From a virus: a DNA stretch of 21,688 nucleotides. Numbering within the stretch: the stretch's first letter is position 1; every line of letters starts with the position of its first letter. A model generated the notes under the pieces. It was not told where the DNA came from, ran no database searches, and saw nothing but the letters and a program-made list of their open reading frames with translations. The stretch is from positions 1-21,688 of the IMG/VR virus record IMGVR_UViG_3300047371_000301, one strand, 5' to 3'. This document shows, one piece after another, positions 10,801 through 16,223 of this stretch. The position numbers and the translations under genes are program-made.

Positions 10801-11943
10801 GTTAAAATCAACAACGAAGTTATCTTCTATGATTCAATCACCGCAGGTGGTGGCGGATCAGGATCTCTTGGTATTGGAACAAGAGGTATTGATTCATCTC
10901 TAGTAAGATCTCATCCAAATAATTCAGAAATCTTCCCATATGAACTGAATGGTGTATCTCTGACCAAGATTAATAAGCAACATAGTATGTCTAGTAACGC
11001 ATTACTGAATGCATCACAAGATATTGATAAGTATTATCTTGAAATTGATCGTCAAGATAGAGCAAGTGGTGATACGCTTCTGTGTTTCACTAGTGATAAC
11101 CAAGTTGGTGGCGATGGTGCAGTTGGCACAAGAAACATTCAGTATAATACTCTTGAACCAAGAGTTAACGTAATTACTCCAGGTGAGGGAACATCTTTGT
11201 CTGCATCCATCAGAACAACTTCTGGTACAAGTGCTGGTGGTATTGAACCATCTTTTATTGATCAAGGATTTGAACCTATTGAATTGAATGTAGATAACTC
11301 TCTGTCTACACCAAGAATTGTTGCCTCTGAAGTCAATGAAACAACCAGATTGACAACATTGCCCAAGAACAGATCATTTACTCTGGGAATCCAGATGAAC
11401 TCTAGTGATTCAAACTTGTCACCAGTCATTGATACTCAAAATATAACAATGATCTATGGTAGAAACCGTATTAATAATCCTATTAGTGATTATACAATTG
11501 ATGGTCGTGTCAATCTGAGTAGTGAAGATCCGCATAGTTCAATCTATGTCACTAATAGAGTAGATTTGGCACAACCTGCCACATCTCTCAAGGTTCTGGT
11601 TTCTTCTTATCGACACGCATCGGCAGATTTTAGACTTCTCTATCAACTGTTTAGAACAGATTCTTCTGGTATTGAGACATCATATCAACTGTTTCCAGGT
11701 TTCAACAACCTTAATGACACTGATGGTGATGGTTTTGGCGATGAAGTAATTGATAATACTCAGAACAATGGTAGATCTGATGCGTTTGTTTCTGCAAGTG
11801 CTGATGGACAGTTCTCTGAATATCAGTTCAGTGCTGATAATTTGGAACAGTTCACTGGATTCAGAATCAAGATTGTTATGAGTGGAACTAATGAAGCTCG
11901 TTCTCCGCAGTTCAAGGACTTTAGAGCAATTGCTCTTGCTTAA
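4867..11943 (+). CDS. Giant virion structural protein, DUF4815 family (2358 aa)
   Basis: The N-terminus (MPQKTNLNISPYFDDFD, then FKPGFPVQARELTTLQSILQNQ and GSMVIPGN) is the start of the DUF4815 family, found in large tail or baseplate proteins of marine myoviruses. The family continues to the YDYGRIV and ASDILDVRPRV motifs, roughly residues 940-1020. A short predicted coiled coil follows (RDIGKIEDRVENLETLTSL, about 1119-1137). A Pro/Arg linker at 1530-1549 leads into a DPLAQSF domain (1550 to about 1660), a conserved beta-type tail module. Further on are GxGY repeats (10252, 10381), a His cluster HHSHGMH (1921-1927), an RG/ERG-type module (10741-10960) and a DTDGDGFGDE calcium-loop-like motif (2284-2293). 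It contains only three cysteines by my count. It occupies the T4 gp9-gp12 slot, so a baseplate-periphery or adhesion role is inferred. It starts 3 nt after gp8. Confidence 0.85.
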   Translation: MPQKTNLNISPYFDDFDKDDNFYRVLFKPGFPVQARELTTLQSILQNQVENFGSHIFKEGSMVIPGNISYDGEYTSIKINSDYLGIPVTAYVDKLIGKRLRGQTSGVTASVDKFLDVSPAEGITDLTLFVGYHSSNESGEIASFDDGEVLIVEEGFTYGNTSVNAGDVVATVVSEDSASIGSNVSIGTGVYFIRGTFVDVAADKIVLDAYSNNPSFRVGLEIIEELITAKDDDSLYDNAKGFSNFAAPGADRLKISTKLSKKLLTDYDDKTFVELLRIEDGEIKKLQNISVYSIIKDYFAKRTFEESGDYSLGNFGVSTSEILNDRMSNEGVYFEDQITDQGNTASEDLYAVKLSAGKAYVKGFDVETISTTVVDVEKPRDTRSVSDALVPFEFGTVLRLNNVNGSPFIGVNNNDNIVNLFNQRKTTANATAGSGTQVGRARVYSYGLTDSAYSNASSKFNLSLFDVQTFTELTLNSSVTNAQLPDSSFVEGVSSGASGFANAQGGGSATVNLVQTTGTFIAGEQLKINGTSLVSRSVTSVRTFGIEDVKSVFQDSTAVDSELKSDFSGDLILQKKTAPNFSIADQITISNAGIATVAGKNFVGIKKDSIVRYQTSSLSVPTFNRVSAVAADGLTMTLAATTDVANVCAGPITEGTVNFTIGAPIVRNNGGMYASLEETSVATVGLSGSNLTVTTQIREKSTNDSGELSLVPGDTGITSSRYETFDADRYSIHYSDGSIEDLTSDQFSLGTDGNVTITGLTASQSSNVTVNATVKKIGISEKRKDYIRSEKININQCRTGVTTSLTGLTQSNFYGTRIEDKEISLNVPDVVKVIAVYEALDINIPVLDKLIFPSGLALDTNSILGEKILGKETGALAQIVTRSSATEVEIVYLNDSKFSIGELVNFEESNINSIISNITIGNYQNVTDHYTLDKGQREEFYDYGRIVKSNDGYTPTRRLLIIFDYYLVPSNDTGDIYTVNSYDPERYKFDIPTLPSEARASDILDVRPRVTAFDPSTSRSPFDFDSRTFGTTGNNPTLVVAPEESSIVDFAYYLPRIDRISLNKDGVFTVTKGTSAVNPKAPTSVDEAMEIATLKLPAYLYNPEDIEITVVDNRRYTMRDIGKIEDRVENLETLTSLTLLELDTKTLQVRDADGLDRFKSGFFVDDFKDVNRTDFDSSDIAVDSRTNTLTTPRDFFSLKPQVALEPSININTADFSQNLSLLDSNVQKTGDLITLKYTEKGWIEQPLASRVENVNPFNMIDFTGRIQLTPASDNWTRNVFVSGGTRRITGSFNGSFIETIKISSKPDTHVRSRNVSFVGGGLRPLARHYPFFDSASGIDIAPKLIEIAMSSGVFNVGENVSGFIGGRRIFRARVIQPNHKTGQYNKPATTISLNPYDRSVSLPTTYSASSTVLNVDIEALADEVQGRYFGFVQKGVVLIGNTSGAQATVSDVRLFTDTFGDVGGSIFFRNPLASPPPPLRFKTGTNAYKLTSSSTNAEPLKGSLLISSAETTYRATGIVDTFRQTRVVVRRPPPPPAPPRRRRRRRGGKDPLAQSFTVDETGAFMTSIDLFFANKDEAEKVTIEVRTVELGTPTNQLVDDFSRVTLEPSQINTSTDGTVPTNVKFPSPIYLEPNTEYAVVILAPTTNQYEHWVARMGERTVNTTTLPNAESVLVTKQYVGGSLFKSQNGTIWTASQFEDLKFKLYKANFTTTTGTAFFYNTPLTPTDSNLPKLNADSVKTLPRRLKVGISTTNTMNAVLQVGRKVSDGTAGRPFGFIDQVGGRVNTLSPSIVGAGYSNGTYSDVPLYTITGNGSNSRATVVVSGGVVSSVSPTTDGNGYVVGDVVGVTTSNMVKGRGAKITVTELDGFDTLYLTGVQGQTFDTGNLVVYDSSTAVSYANTDILSSTVLDSLSEGNVIEVTHHSHGMHASNNIVTLSDIEPNTVSTTLTSELSNSGGSISVANTSLFGTFEGITTSRGFVKINNEVIFYDSITAGGGGSGSLGIGTRGIDSSLVRSHPNNSEIFPYELNGVSLTKINKQHSMSSNALLNASQDIDKYYLEIDRQDRASGDTLLCFTSDNQVGGDGAVGTRNIQYNTLEPRVNVITPGEGTSLSASIRTTSGTSAGGIEPSFIDQGFEPIELNVDNSLSTPRIVASEVNETTRLTTLPKNRSFTLGIQMNSSDSNLSPVIDTQNITMIYGRNRINNPISDYTIDGRVNLSSEDPHSSIYVTNRVDLAQPATSLKVLVSSYRHASADFRLLYQLFRTDSSGIETSYQLFPGFNNLNDTDGDGFGDEVIDNTQNNGRSDAFVSASADGQFSEYQFSADNLEQFTGFRIKIVMSGTNEARSPQFKDFRAIALA
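9454..9513 (+). repeat. Pro/Arg low-complexity linker with a 9-bp tandem CG-rich repeat
   Basis: Codons 1530-1549 of the DUF4815 protein read Arg2, PPPPPAPP, seven arginines, then GGK. The arginine tract contains two exact copies of CGCCGCCGT (9487-9495 and 9496-9504). This is locally very GC-rich in an AT-rich gene that otherwise mostly uses AGA for arginine. It separates the N-terminal part from the DPLAQSF domain, and the repeat structure suggests expansion by replication slippage. Confidence 0.75.
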
Positions 11944-11945
11944 TT

Positions 11946-12143
11946 ATGATTAGAGTTGAAGGGCAAAAAAATCTGTATCGGGACAATTCTGGCGCTATTG
12001 TCAATACCGATACAGAGCAATATAATCAGTATGTTAAACTGAGAGAGAGAAGGAAATTTGATAAAAAAGAAATCACTGATATCAAACAAGAAATTGAGGA
12101 ACTTAAATTACTTCTTAAGGAGGTTTTAAAAAATGGATCCTGA
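11946..12143 (+). CDS. Small conserved-type phage protein with C-terminal coiled coil
   Basis: This 65-residue protein starts 2 nt after the stop of the DUF4815 gene and shares 11 nt with the next gene. The N-terminal half contains VEGQKNLYRDNSGAIVNTD, a short module I associate with small orphans in marine T4-like phages, without a known function. The second half is charged and predicted helical (EITDIKQEIEELKLLLKEVL), with leucine/isoleucine heptad spacing that suggests a coiled coil and oligomer formation. There is no signal peptide or membrane segment. Its place among virion genes suggests a minor structural or assembly role, but that is inference from context only. Confidence 0.75.
   Translation: MIRVEGQKNLYRDNSGAIVNTDTEQYNQYVKLRERRKFDKKEITDIKQEIEELKLLLKEVLKNGS
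12117..12123 (+). promoter_or_regulatory. Strong ribosome binding site AAGGAGG
   Basis: AAGGAGG is a near-perfect anti-16S match, 9 nt before the ATG at 12133 and located inside the preceding gene. It decides that the 58-codon frame at 12133 is a real gene. It is the strongest Shine-Dalgarno sequence I see in the window. Confidence 0.75.
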
Positions 12144-12309
12144 TAGCATAGAATTGACAAATCTATCTAAAAGTTTTGAATATGCAAAAATGGCAAAAGA
12201 GTTAGAAGATTGTGATGATCGTGATGAACTTCGTAATGTTGCAAAGGCATATCTAAAACTCTATCTAAAGCAGCAAGAGGTTGTTGCGCAACTAGGTCTG
12301 TCTAAATAG
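12133..12309 (+). CDS. Small helical phage protein (58 aa), unknown function
   Basis: The frame reads MDPDSIELTNLSKSFEYAKM and ends ...VVAQLGLSK with a TAG at 12307-12309. It is supported by the AAGGAGG site 9 nt upstream and by filling an otherwise empty 185-nt space between two genes. The sequence is acidic in the middle (ELEDCDDRDE) and helical at the end (NVAKAYLKLYLKQQEVV). It resembles small orphans I recall from T4-like cyanophages at this locus, but I know no function. It overlaps the upstream gene by 11 nt in a different frame, so its translation is probably coupled. With the upstream coiled-coil protein it forms a pair of small proteins that could be a chaperone or minor virion component; this is speculation. 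Confidence 0.8.
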   Translation: MDPDSIELTNLSKSFEYAKMAKELEDCDDRDELRNVAKAYLKLYLKQQEVVAQLGLSK

Positions 12310-12328
12310 TTAAAAATATTATTAGAAA

Positions 12329-12667
12329 ATGGCAGTATATACTTCTAATATTATAGTCAACACTGGAACAGACTTTTCCCAAATTTTTACTTTAGAGGAT
12401 GGTCAAACCAATGCTGCTCTCAATTTGAGTAGTTTTGGTGTAAAAGCACAGATGAGAAAGCATCCCACTTCATCGGGAGTAACAACTTTTACTGCATCAA
12501 TTTACAGTGCTTCTAATGGTCAAATTCAGTTAGGGTTATCAACAACCACAACTTCTAGTTTGAAAGAAGGTAGGTATATGTATGATGTAGTCTTGACAGA
12601 CGCAGGAAGTATTATGAGTAGGGTTCTAGAAGGATCTGTAATGGTCACCAAAGGAGTTACTCAGTAA
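12329..12667 (+). CDS. Small virion-type protein (112 aa), unknown function
   Basis: The sequence is predicted all-beta, with no signal peptide, membrane segment or cysteine. Features include SNIIVNTGTDFSQIFTLEDG at 6-25, a V-K-A-Q-M-R-K strand near residue 38, and a repeating Gly/Ser/Thr pattern. The EGRYMYDVVLTD segment near residue 81 is like the strand before the C-terminal edge of Ig-like or jelly-roll folds. I recall close relatives at the same place in T4-like cyanophages, annotated as hypothetical or virion structural. No strong ribosome binding site precedes the ATG. The stop codon overlaps the next start as TAATG (12665-12669), so the two proteins are probably made together and may form one complex. 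Confidence 0.8.
   Translation: MAVYTSNIIVNTGTDFSQIFTLEDGQTNAALNLSSFGVKAQMRKHPTSSGVTTFTASIYSASNGQIQLGLSTTTTSSLKEGRYMYDVVLTDAGSIMSRVLEGSVMVTKGVTQ
12651..12656 (+). promoter_or_regulatory. Ribosome binding site AAGGAG
   Basis: AAGGAG lies 10 nt before the ATG at 12667, inside the preceding gene. It supports independent or coupled initiation at the TAATG junction. Confidence 0.6.
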
Positions 12668-12933
12668 TGGCAAACATCAAGGTCAGATCAAGAAATAATT
12701 CTATTGTTGTTAGAGTTGGTCAAACCAATGCAACTAAAGTTGTTGCATCAAATTCTGCTGCATCAGCAGCAGGCACACTTTTAGCTATTGCAAGTGATGT
12801 TGTTGACACTGGTCTCGCAACTAATACATTTTTAATGTATGATGGCAGTGACTATATACATGTACCTGCATCTCAGATTCTGGATCTGGCAGATACAACT
12901 GATGATGATACTATTGATTATGGTTCTTTTTAA
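12667..12933 (+). CDS. Small phage protein (88 aa), probably virion-associated
   Basis: The N-terminus (MANIKVRSRNNSIVVRVG) is a basic beta hairpin-like stretch. An Ala/Ser-rich region (VVASNSAASAAGTL) and an acidic C-terminus (LADTTDDDTIDYGSF) follow. The segment LATNTFLMYDGSDYIHVPASQIL resembles the repeat units of fibre-type proteins of marine phages, in which a value is assigned to a short beta strand. A preceding AAGGAG and the TAATG overlap with the upstream gene support the start. The function is unknown. The location just before the fibre-like gene suggests a minor tail or fibre-attachment component, which is inference. The 69-nt gap after it carries the next late promoter. Confidence 0.78.
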   Translation: MANIKVRSRNNSIVVRVGQTNATKVVASNSAASAAGTLLAIASDVVDTGLATNTFLMYDGSDYIHVPASQILDLADTTDDDTIDYGSF

Positions 12934-12971
12934 GTGATAATTTTGATACTTGAGTAATAACCTCTTGTTTT

Positions 12972-12979
12972 GATAAATA
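12972..12979 (+). promoter_or_regulatory. Late promoter GATAAATA before the fibre-like gene
   Basis: GATAAATA lies in the 69-nt gap 12934-13002, the largest in the window. It is one base from the T4 late consensus and fits the NATAAATA pattern. The expected transcript start is about 12985, immediately at the AAAGGA ribosome binding site (12985-12990), which lies 12 nt before the ATG. Confidence 0.55.
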
Positions 12980-12984
12980 CCTTT

Positions 12985-12990
12985 AAAGGA
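12985..12990 (+). promoter_or_regulatory. Ribosome binding site AAAGGA
   Basis: AAAGGA lies 12 nt before the ATG at 13003. The spacing is slightly long but acceptable, and it supports that start. Confidence 0.45.
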
Positions 12991-13002
12991 AAAGAATAAA
13001 AA

Positions 13003-15129
13003 ATGGCTGCTCCAATTTTAAAGTTTAAAAGGGGTGCTCTTACCGAACCCGGATTTACTACTGATAAGTATGACTTATATCTTGGAAGTAGTGCTGGAAA
13101 TAAATTTGTAGGTAGTGGAAGATTCTGGAGTACTGAAACTGCTACTGCTGGTAGTGGGGTACGTTTCTTCGAAGCTACCGATAACGGTGCTCATAGCACT
13201 CTTATCCAATCAGCAGCTAGTATGGCTGCCAATGTCACATATAAACTCCCTATAGGTCAAGGTAACGCAAATACCGTTCTGACAAACGACGGATCTGGCA
13301 ATTTAAGTTGGGGCGCTGGTTCAGCAAACTCAGTTCTTACTGGTGTTACAACTGTTCAGGGTTCACTTGATGTTGAGGCAGATTCTGAATTTTCTGGTCT
13401 CACTACATTTACCAATACTACAAATAACACTCTCGGCAATGTAAATAGTGGTGCCGTTCAGTTAGACGGCGGTATGGGAATCGCCAAGAATCTGACTGTT
13501 GGCGCTGCAGCGTCCATTACTAGTGATTTCTTTGTTTCAGGTATTTCAACCTTTGTTGGTGCGGTAACCTTCCAAGGTGGAACAATTAATCTTGGCGATG
13601 CCGATACTGACGACATTAACGTCGGTGGTGAGTTCATCTCAAGTCTTGTCCCTAATGCAGACAAGTCTGTTGATTTGGGCGAGTTTGATAAGCAGTGGAG
13701 AGATGTTTATGCTGGTGGTTCTGTTTACGGATATGAAAGTCTGGTAAGCACTGAAGCTGCTAATACTACAGTTACATATGCCGTTACTGTTGCTTCTAAG
13801 ACTGCTAATCACAGATATAACGGTAGTGGTTCTAGTTCTGGATACTTTATTGATGGATCCGAATCTCCAATCCTGACTCTTGTACCTGGCGTAACTTATA
13901 GATTTACGCATGATAATACGGGAAGTCATCCCCTCAAGTTTTATCTTGAAGCAGATAAGACAACATTATATGAAACAGGTGTAAGTTTCCAGAATACTTA
14001 TACTGAAATAACAGTCGGTGATGAAACTCCTGCAGTTCTCCACTATCAGTGTACTGCCCATAGTCTTATGGGTAACGCGGTGGTTACTCAATCCAACGTA
14101 GTAAACAGCAATTATGCAGCAATTCTCCGTGGAGGATTGAATGTTAGTGGCGCAGAGTCAGTTCTTTCTTCCGCAACTGTCAGTGATCTGACCTCTGGTC
14201 GTGTCGTTCTTGCAGGGACCGGTGGTGTTCTTGAAGATAGTGCACTTCTGACCCACACTGGTGGAACCGGTCTTGTTGTAACTGGCAATGCCAATGTAAC
14301 AGGAATCGCCACATTTAATCAACTTGAGGTTGGTTCTGCATCAGCCACACTAGTTGGTATTACCAGTATTGTCGATGAAGATAATATGGGATCTAACAGT
14401 GCAACCGCACTGGCGACTCAACAGTCAATTAAGGCATATGTTGACAATCAAGTAACTGCACAAGATCTTGACTTAGCTGGTGATTCTGGAACTGGTGCTG
14501 TTGATCTTGATTCACAATCTCTGACGATTGCAGGTACTCTAAACGAAATTGAAACTGTAGCATCAAACCAGACTGTTACAATCGGTCTTCCAAGCACCGT
14601 TAATGTTACAACTAAGATTGATGTTCCAACAATTGAAGTAACTGACATTAAAGCAAGAGATGGTACATCTGCTCTTACGCTCACTAATTCAACCGGTGCC
14701 GTTTCCTGTGCAGAGGACCTGACTGTTACTGGAAACTTTACAGTTCTTGGTTCGCAGTCAATTGTCAATACTGAAACCTTAAAGGTTGAAGACTCTCTGA
14801 TTGAAGTTGGTCTTGTTAACAGTAGTGGTAATCTGGTTGCACCTAGTAGTGATGCAAACATTGACGTTGGTATCCTCTTTCACTATTATTCCGGTTCTGC
14901 CAAGAAAGCAGCAGTATACTGGGATGATAGTGTTGGAAGAATTGTATTTGGATCTGACGTATCAGAAACTAACAGTGTCTTGAGTGCAACTGCTAACACA
15001 GGTTACTCTGGAATTGAGATTAGAGAACTCTACGTCAACGACTGTGCAGGTGTTTCACAGGTCATCTCTTGTACAGGAACTACGAGAAATCTTGAAAATA
15101 TCACCGTTGATGGTGGAACATTCACTTGA
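13003..15129 (+). CDS. Fibre-like virion protein with a cupredoxin-like domain (708 aa)
   Basis: The N-terminus (MAAPILKFKRGALTEPGF, then TDKYDLYLGSS) is the attachment-type start seen in many fibre-like proteins of marine T4-like phages. Beta repeats follow (TTVQGSLDVEAD, SVDLGEFDKQWRDVYAGG). Residues about 255-365 form a cupredoxin-like domain with candidate type-1 copper ligands His309 (in SHPLKFYLEAD), Cys350, His353 and Met356 (in HYQCTAHSLMGN). The Cys-x2-His-x2-Met spacing is that of amicyanin. Later segments include QSIKAYVDNQVTAQ (about 473-486), LTVTGNFTVLG and a VGILFHYYSGSAKKAAVYW segment near 622-640, all typical of these fibre-like proteins. I see no S74 chaperone domain. It sits where T4 has gp12/wac, so a receptor-binding or accessory-fibre role is inferred. 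A late promoter precedes it and a terminator follows. Confidence 0.83.
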   Translation: MAAPILKFKRGALTEPGFTTDKYDLYLGSSAGNKFVGSGRFWSTETATAGSGVRFFEATDNGAHSTLIQSAASMAANVTYKLPIGQGNANTVLTNDGSGNLSWGAGSANSVLTGVTTVQGSLDVEADSEFSGLTTFTNTTNNTLGNVNSGAVQLDGGMGIAKNLTVGAAASITSDFFVSGISTFVGAVTFQGGTINLGDADTDDINVGGEFISSLVPNADKSVDLGEFDKQWRDVYAGGSVYGYESLVSTEAANTTVTYAVTVASKTANHRYNGSGSSSGYFIDGSESPILTLVPGVTYRFTHDNTGSHPLKFYLEADKTTLYETGVSFQNTYTEITVGDETPAVLHYQCTAHSLMGNAVVTQSNVVNSNYAAILRGGLNVSGAESVLSSATVSDLTSGRVVLAGTGGVLEDSALLTHTGGTGLVVTGNANVTGIATFNQLEVGSASATLVGITSIVDEDNMGSNSATALATQQSIKAYVDNQVTAQDLDLAGDSGTGAVDLDSQSLTIAGTLNEIETVASNQTVTIGLPSTVNVTTKIDVPTIEVTDIKARDGTSALTLTNSTGAVSCAEDLTVTGNFTVLGSQSIVNTETLKVEDSLIEVGLVNSSGNLVAPSSDANIDVGILFHYYSGSAKKAAVYWDDSVGRIVFGSDVSETNSVLSATANTGYSGIEIRELYVNDCAGVSQVISCTGTTRNLENITVDGGTFT

Positions 15130-15145
15130 TAACTTTTAGATAACT

Positions 15146-15153
15146 TATAAATA
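15146..15153 (+). promoter_or_regulatory. T4-type late promoter TATAAATA for the gp13-gp17 block
   Basis: An exact TATAAATA match in the 59-nt gap after the fibre-like gene. T4 geometry places the transcript start at about 15159, inside the left arm of the terminator stem that begins at 15155. The leader to the ATG at 15189 would be about 30 nt. Confidence 0.7.
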
Positions 15154-15154
15154 C

Positions 15155-15178
15155 AGGTGGGAGTTCCCACCTTTTTTT
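15155..15178 (+). terminator. Intrinsic terminator after the fibre-like gene
   Basis: Stem AGGTGGG (15155-15161), loop AGTT, stem CCCACCT (15166-15172), then an unbroken T run to 15178. A 7-bp GC-rich stem with a U-tract is a standard Rho-independent terminator. It ends transcripts coming from the fibre-like gene, 25 nt after its stop codon. Confidence 0.85.
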
Positions 15179-15188
15179 ATATCCAATT

Positions 15189-15377
15189 ATGAATGAAGTT
15201 GATTATAGAGCTTTATTGATGGTATATCAACAAAAATCTGCGGACATGCTTTCCCAGATTATCGCCTTGGAAGCAAAATTGATTGTTGCAAATCAGAAAC
15301 TTGAAGAGGCACAGCAAGAAGGCAAAACAAGAAAAAAAACCACAACCAAGACGGTTATAGATTCTGAGGAATTCTAA
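15189..15377 (+). CDS. Small coiled-coil protein (62 aa) before gp13
   Basis: The sequence is almost entirely predicted helix with heptad-like hydrophobic spacing (YRALLMVYQQKSADMLSQII, then ALEAKLIVANQKLEEAQ). A very basic Lys/Thr tail (TRKKTTTKTV) and an acidic end (DSEEF) follow. This fits a short coiled-coil oligomer. I recall such a gene just upstream of gp13 in T4-like cyanophages, with no known function. It is the first gene after the late promoter at 15146 and its stop codon abuts the gp13 ATG with no gap, so it is probably translated together with the neck proteins. A role as assembly factor for the neck is a guess. No good Shine-Dalgarno sequence precedes its ATG. Confidence 0.75.
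   Translation: MNEVDYRALLMVYQQKSADMLSQIIALEAKLIVANQKLEEAQQEGKTRKKTTTKTVIDSEEF
15366..15370 (+). promoter_or_regulatory. Ribosome binding site GAGGA of gp13
   Basis: GAGGA lies 7 nt before the gp13 ATG at 15378, within the preceding gene. It supports that start at the zero-gap junction. Confidence 0.55.
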
Positions 15378-16223
15378 ATGGCAAAACCATCAACACGCCA
15401 AGGACTGATTGATTATTGTTTCAGACGTTTGGGTGCTCCAGTACTAGAAATCAACGTAGATGATGATCAAGTTGATGATCTGATTGATGATGCCCTGCAA
15501 TTTTATCAAGAAAGGCACTATGATGGTGTCGAAAGAATGTTTCTTAAGTATCAAGTTACTCAAGAAGATGTGGACAGAGGACAGGCAAAAGGAACTACGG
15601 GAGTTGGAATTGTAACTACAAGTGCCACATCTACATCAATTAGTGGATATGGAACTACAACGTCAAATTTCTATGAAACTTCAAATTTTATTCAAGTTCC
15701 AGACTCTGTAGTTGGTGTTGAAAAAATATTTAGATTTGATACAAGCAGCATTTCGGGAGGAATGTTTAGCATTAAATATCAACTGTTTTTGAATGATATG
15801 TATCAGTTCAATTCAATTGAACTTTTGCAGTATTCAATGACAAAAAGATATCTTTCGGATATTGATTTTCTTCTCACTACAGATAAACAGATAAGATTTA
15901 ATAAGAGATCGGATAGATTATATTTGGATATTGACTGGGGAGCACAAAACGTAGATGATTTTATTATCATTGATTGTTATCGTGCTTTAGATCCAGAAAC
16001 ATTTAATCAAGTATATAACGATAGTTTTATTAAAAAGTATCTTACTTCGTTAATTAAGAGACAGTGGGGATCCAATTTAATTAAGTTTGGTGGAGTTAAA
16101 CTCCCTGGAGGAATTGAATTAAATGGGAGACAAATATATGATGACGGTGATCGAGAAATATCGGAATTGATGTCAAGAATGTCAATGGATTTTGAAATTC
16201 CACCCCTCGATTGTATTGGATAA
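15378..16223 (+). CDS. 13: Neck protein gp13
   Basis: The 281-residue sequence is recognised as gp13, which with gp14 forms the neck that closes the filled head and accepts the tail (T4 gp13 is 309 aa). Family features are the N-terminal STRQGLIDYCFRRLGAPV, the acidic helix VDDDQVDDLIDDALQFYQE (25-43), HYDGVERMFLKYQ, the LSDIDFLLT...RFNKR region near 155-175, and a conserved C-terminus (KKYLTSLIKRQWGSNLIKF, then LPGGIELNG and MDFEIPPLD). A Thr/Ser-rich low-complexity segment at about 76-100 interrupts the fold after DRGQAKG and is probably a surface loop. The stop overlaps the gp14 start as TAATG, in keeping with production of partner proteins in fixed ratio. Confidence 0.92.
   Translation: MAKPSTRQGLIDYCFRRLGAPVLEINVDDDQVDDLIDDALQFYQERHYDGVERMFLKYQVTQEDVDRGQAKGTTGVGIVTTSATSTSISGYGTTTSNFYETSNFIQVPDSVVGVEKIFRFDTSSISGGMFSIKYQLFLNDMYQFNSIELLQYSMTKRYLSDIDFLLTTDKQIRFNKRSDRLYLDIDWGAQNVDDFIIIDCYRALDPETFNQVYNDSFIKKYLTSLIKRQWGSNLIKFGGVKLPGGIELNGRQIYDDGDREISELMSRMSMDFEIPPLDCIG

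Noticed and set aside
10610-10903. + strand frame of 97 codons inside the DUF4815 gene
   Set aside because: It is a Leu-rich out-of-frame reading of a well-supported gene, with no ribosome binding site and no recognisable domain.
12301-12308. TCTAAATA as a late promoter before the 12329 gene
   Set aside because: The second base breaks the conserved ATAAATA core, and the bases are the last codons of the 58-codon gene.
12980-12989. CCTTTAAAGG palindrome before the fibre-like gene
   Set aside because: The palindrome has no loop and cannot form a terminator hairpin. It is explained by the AAAGGA ribosome binding site and adjacent bases.
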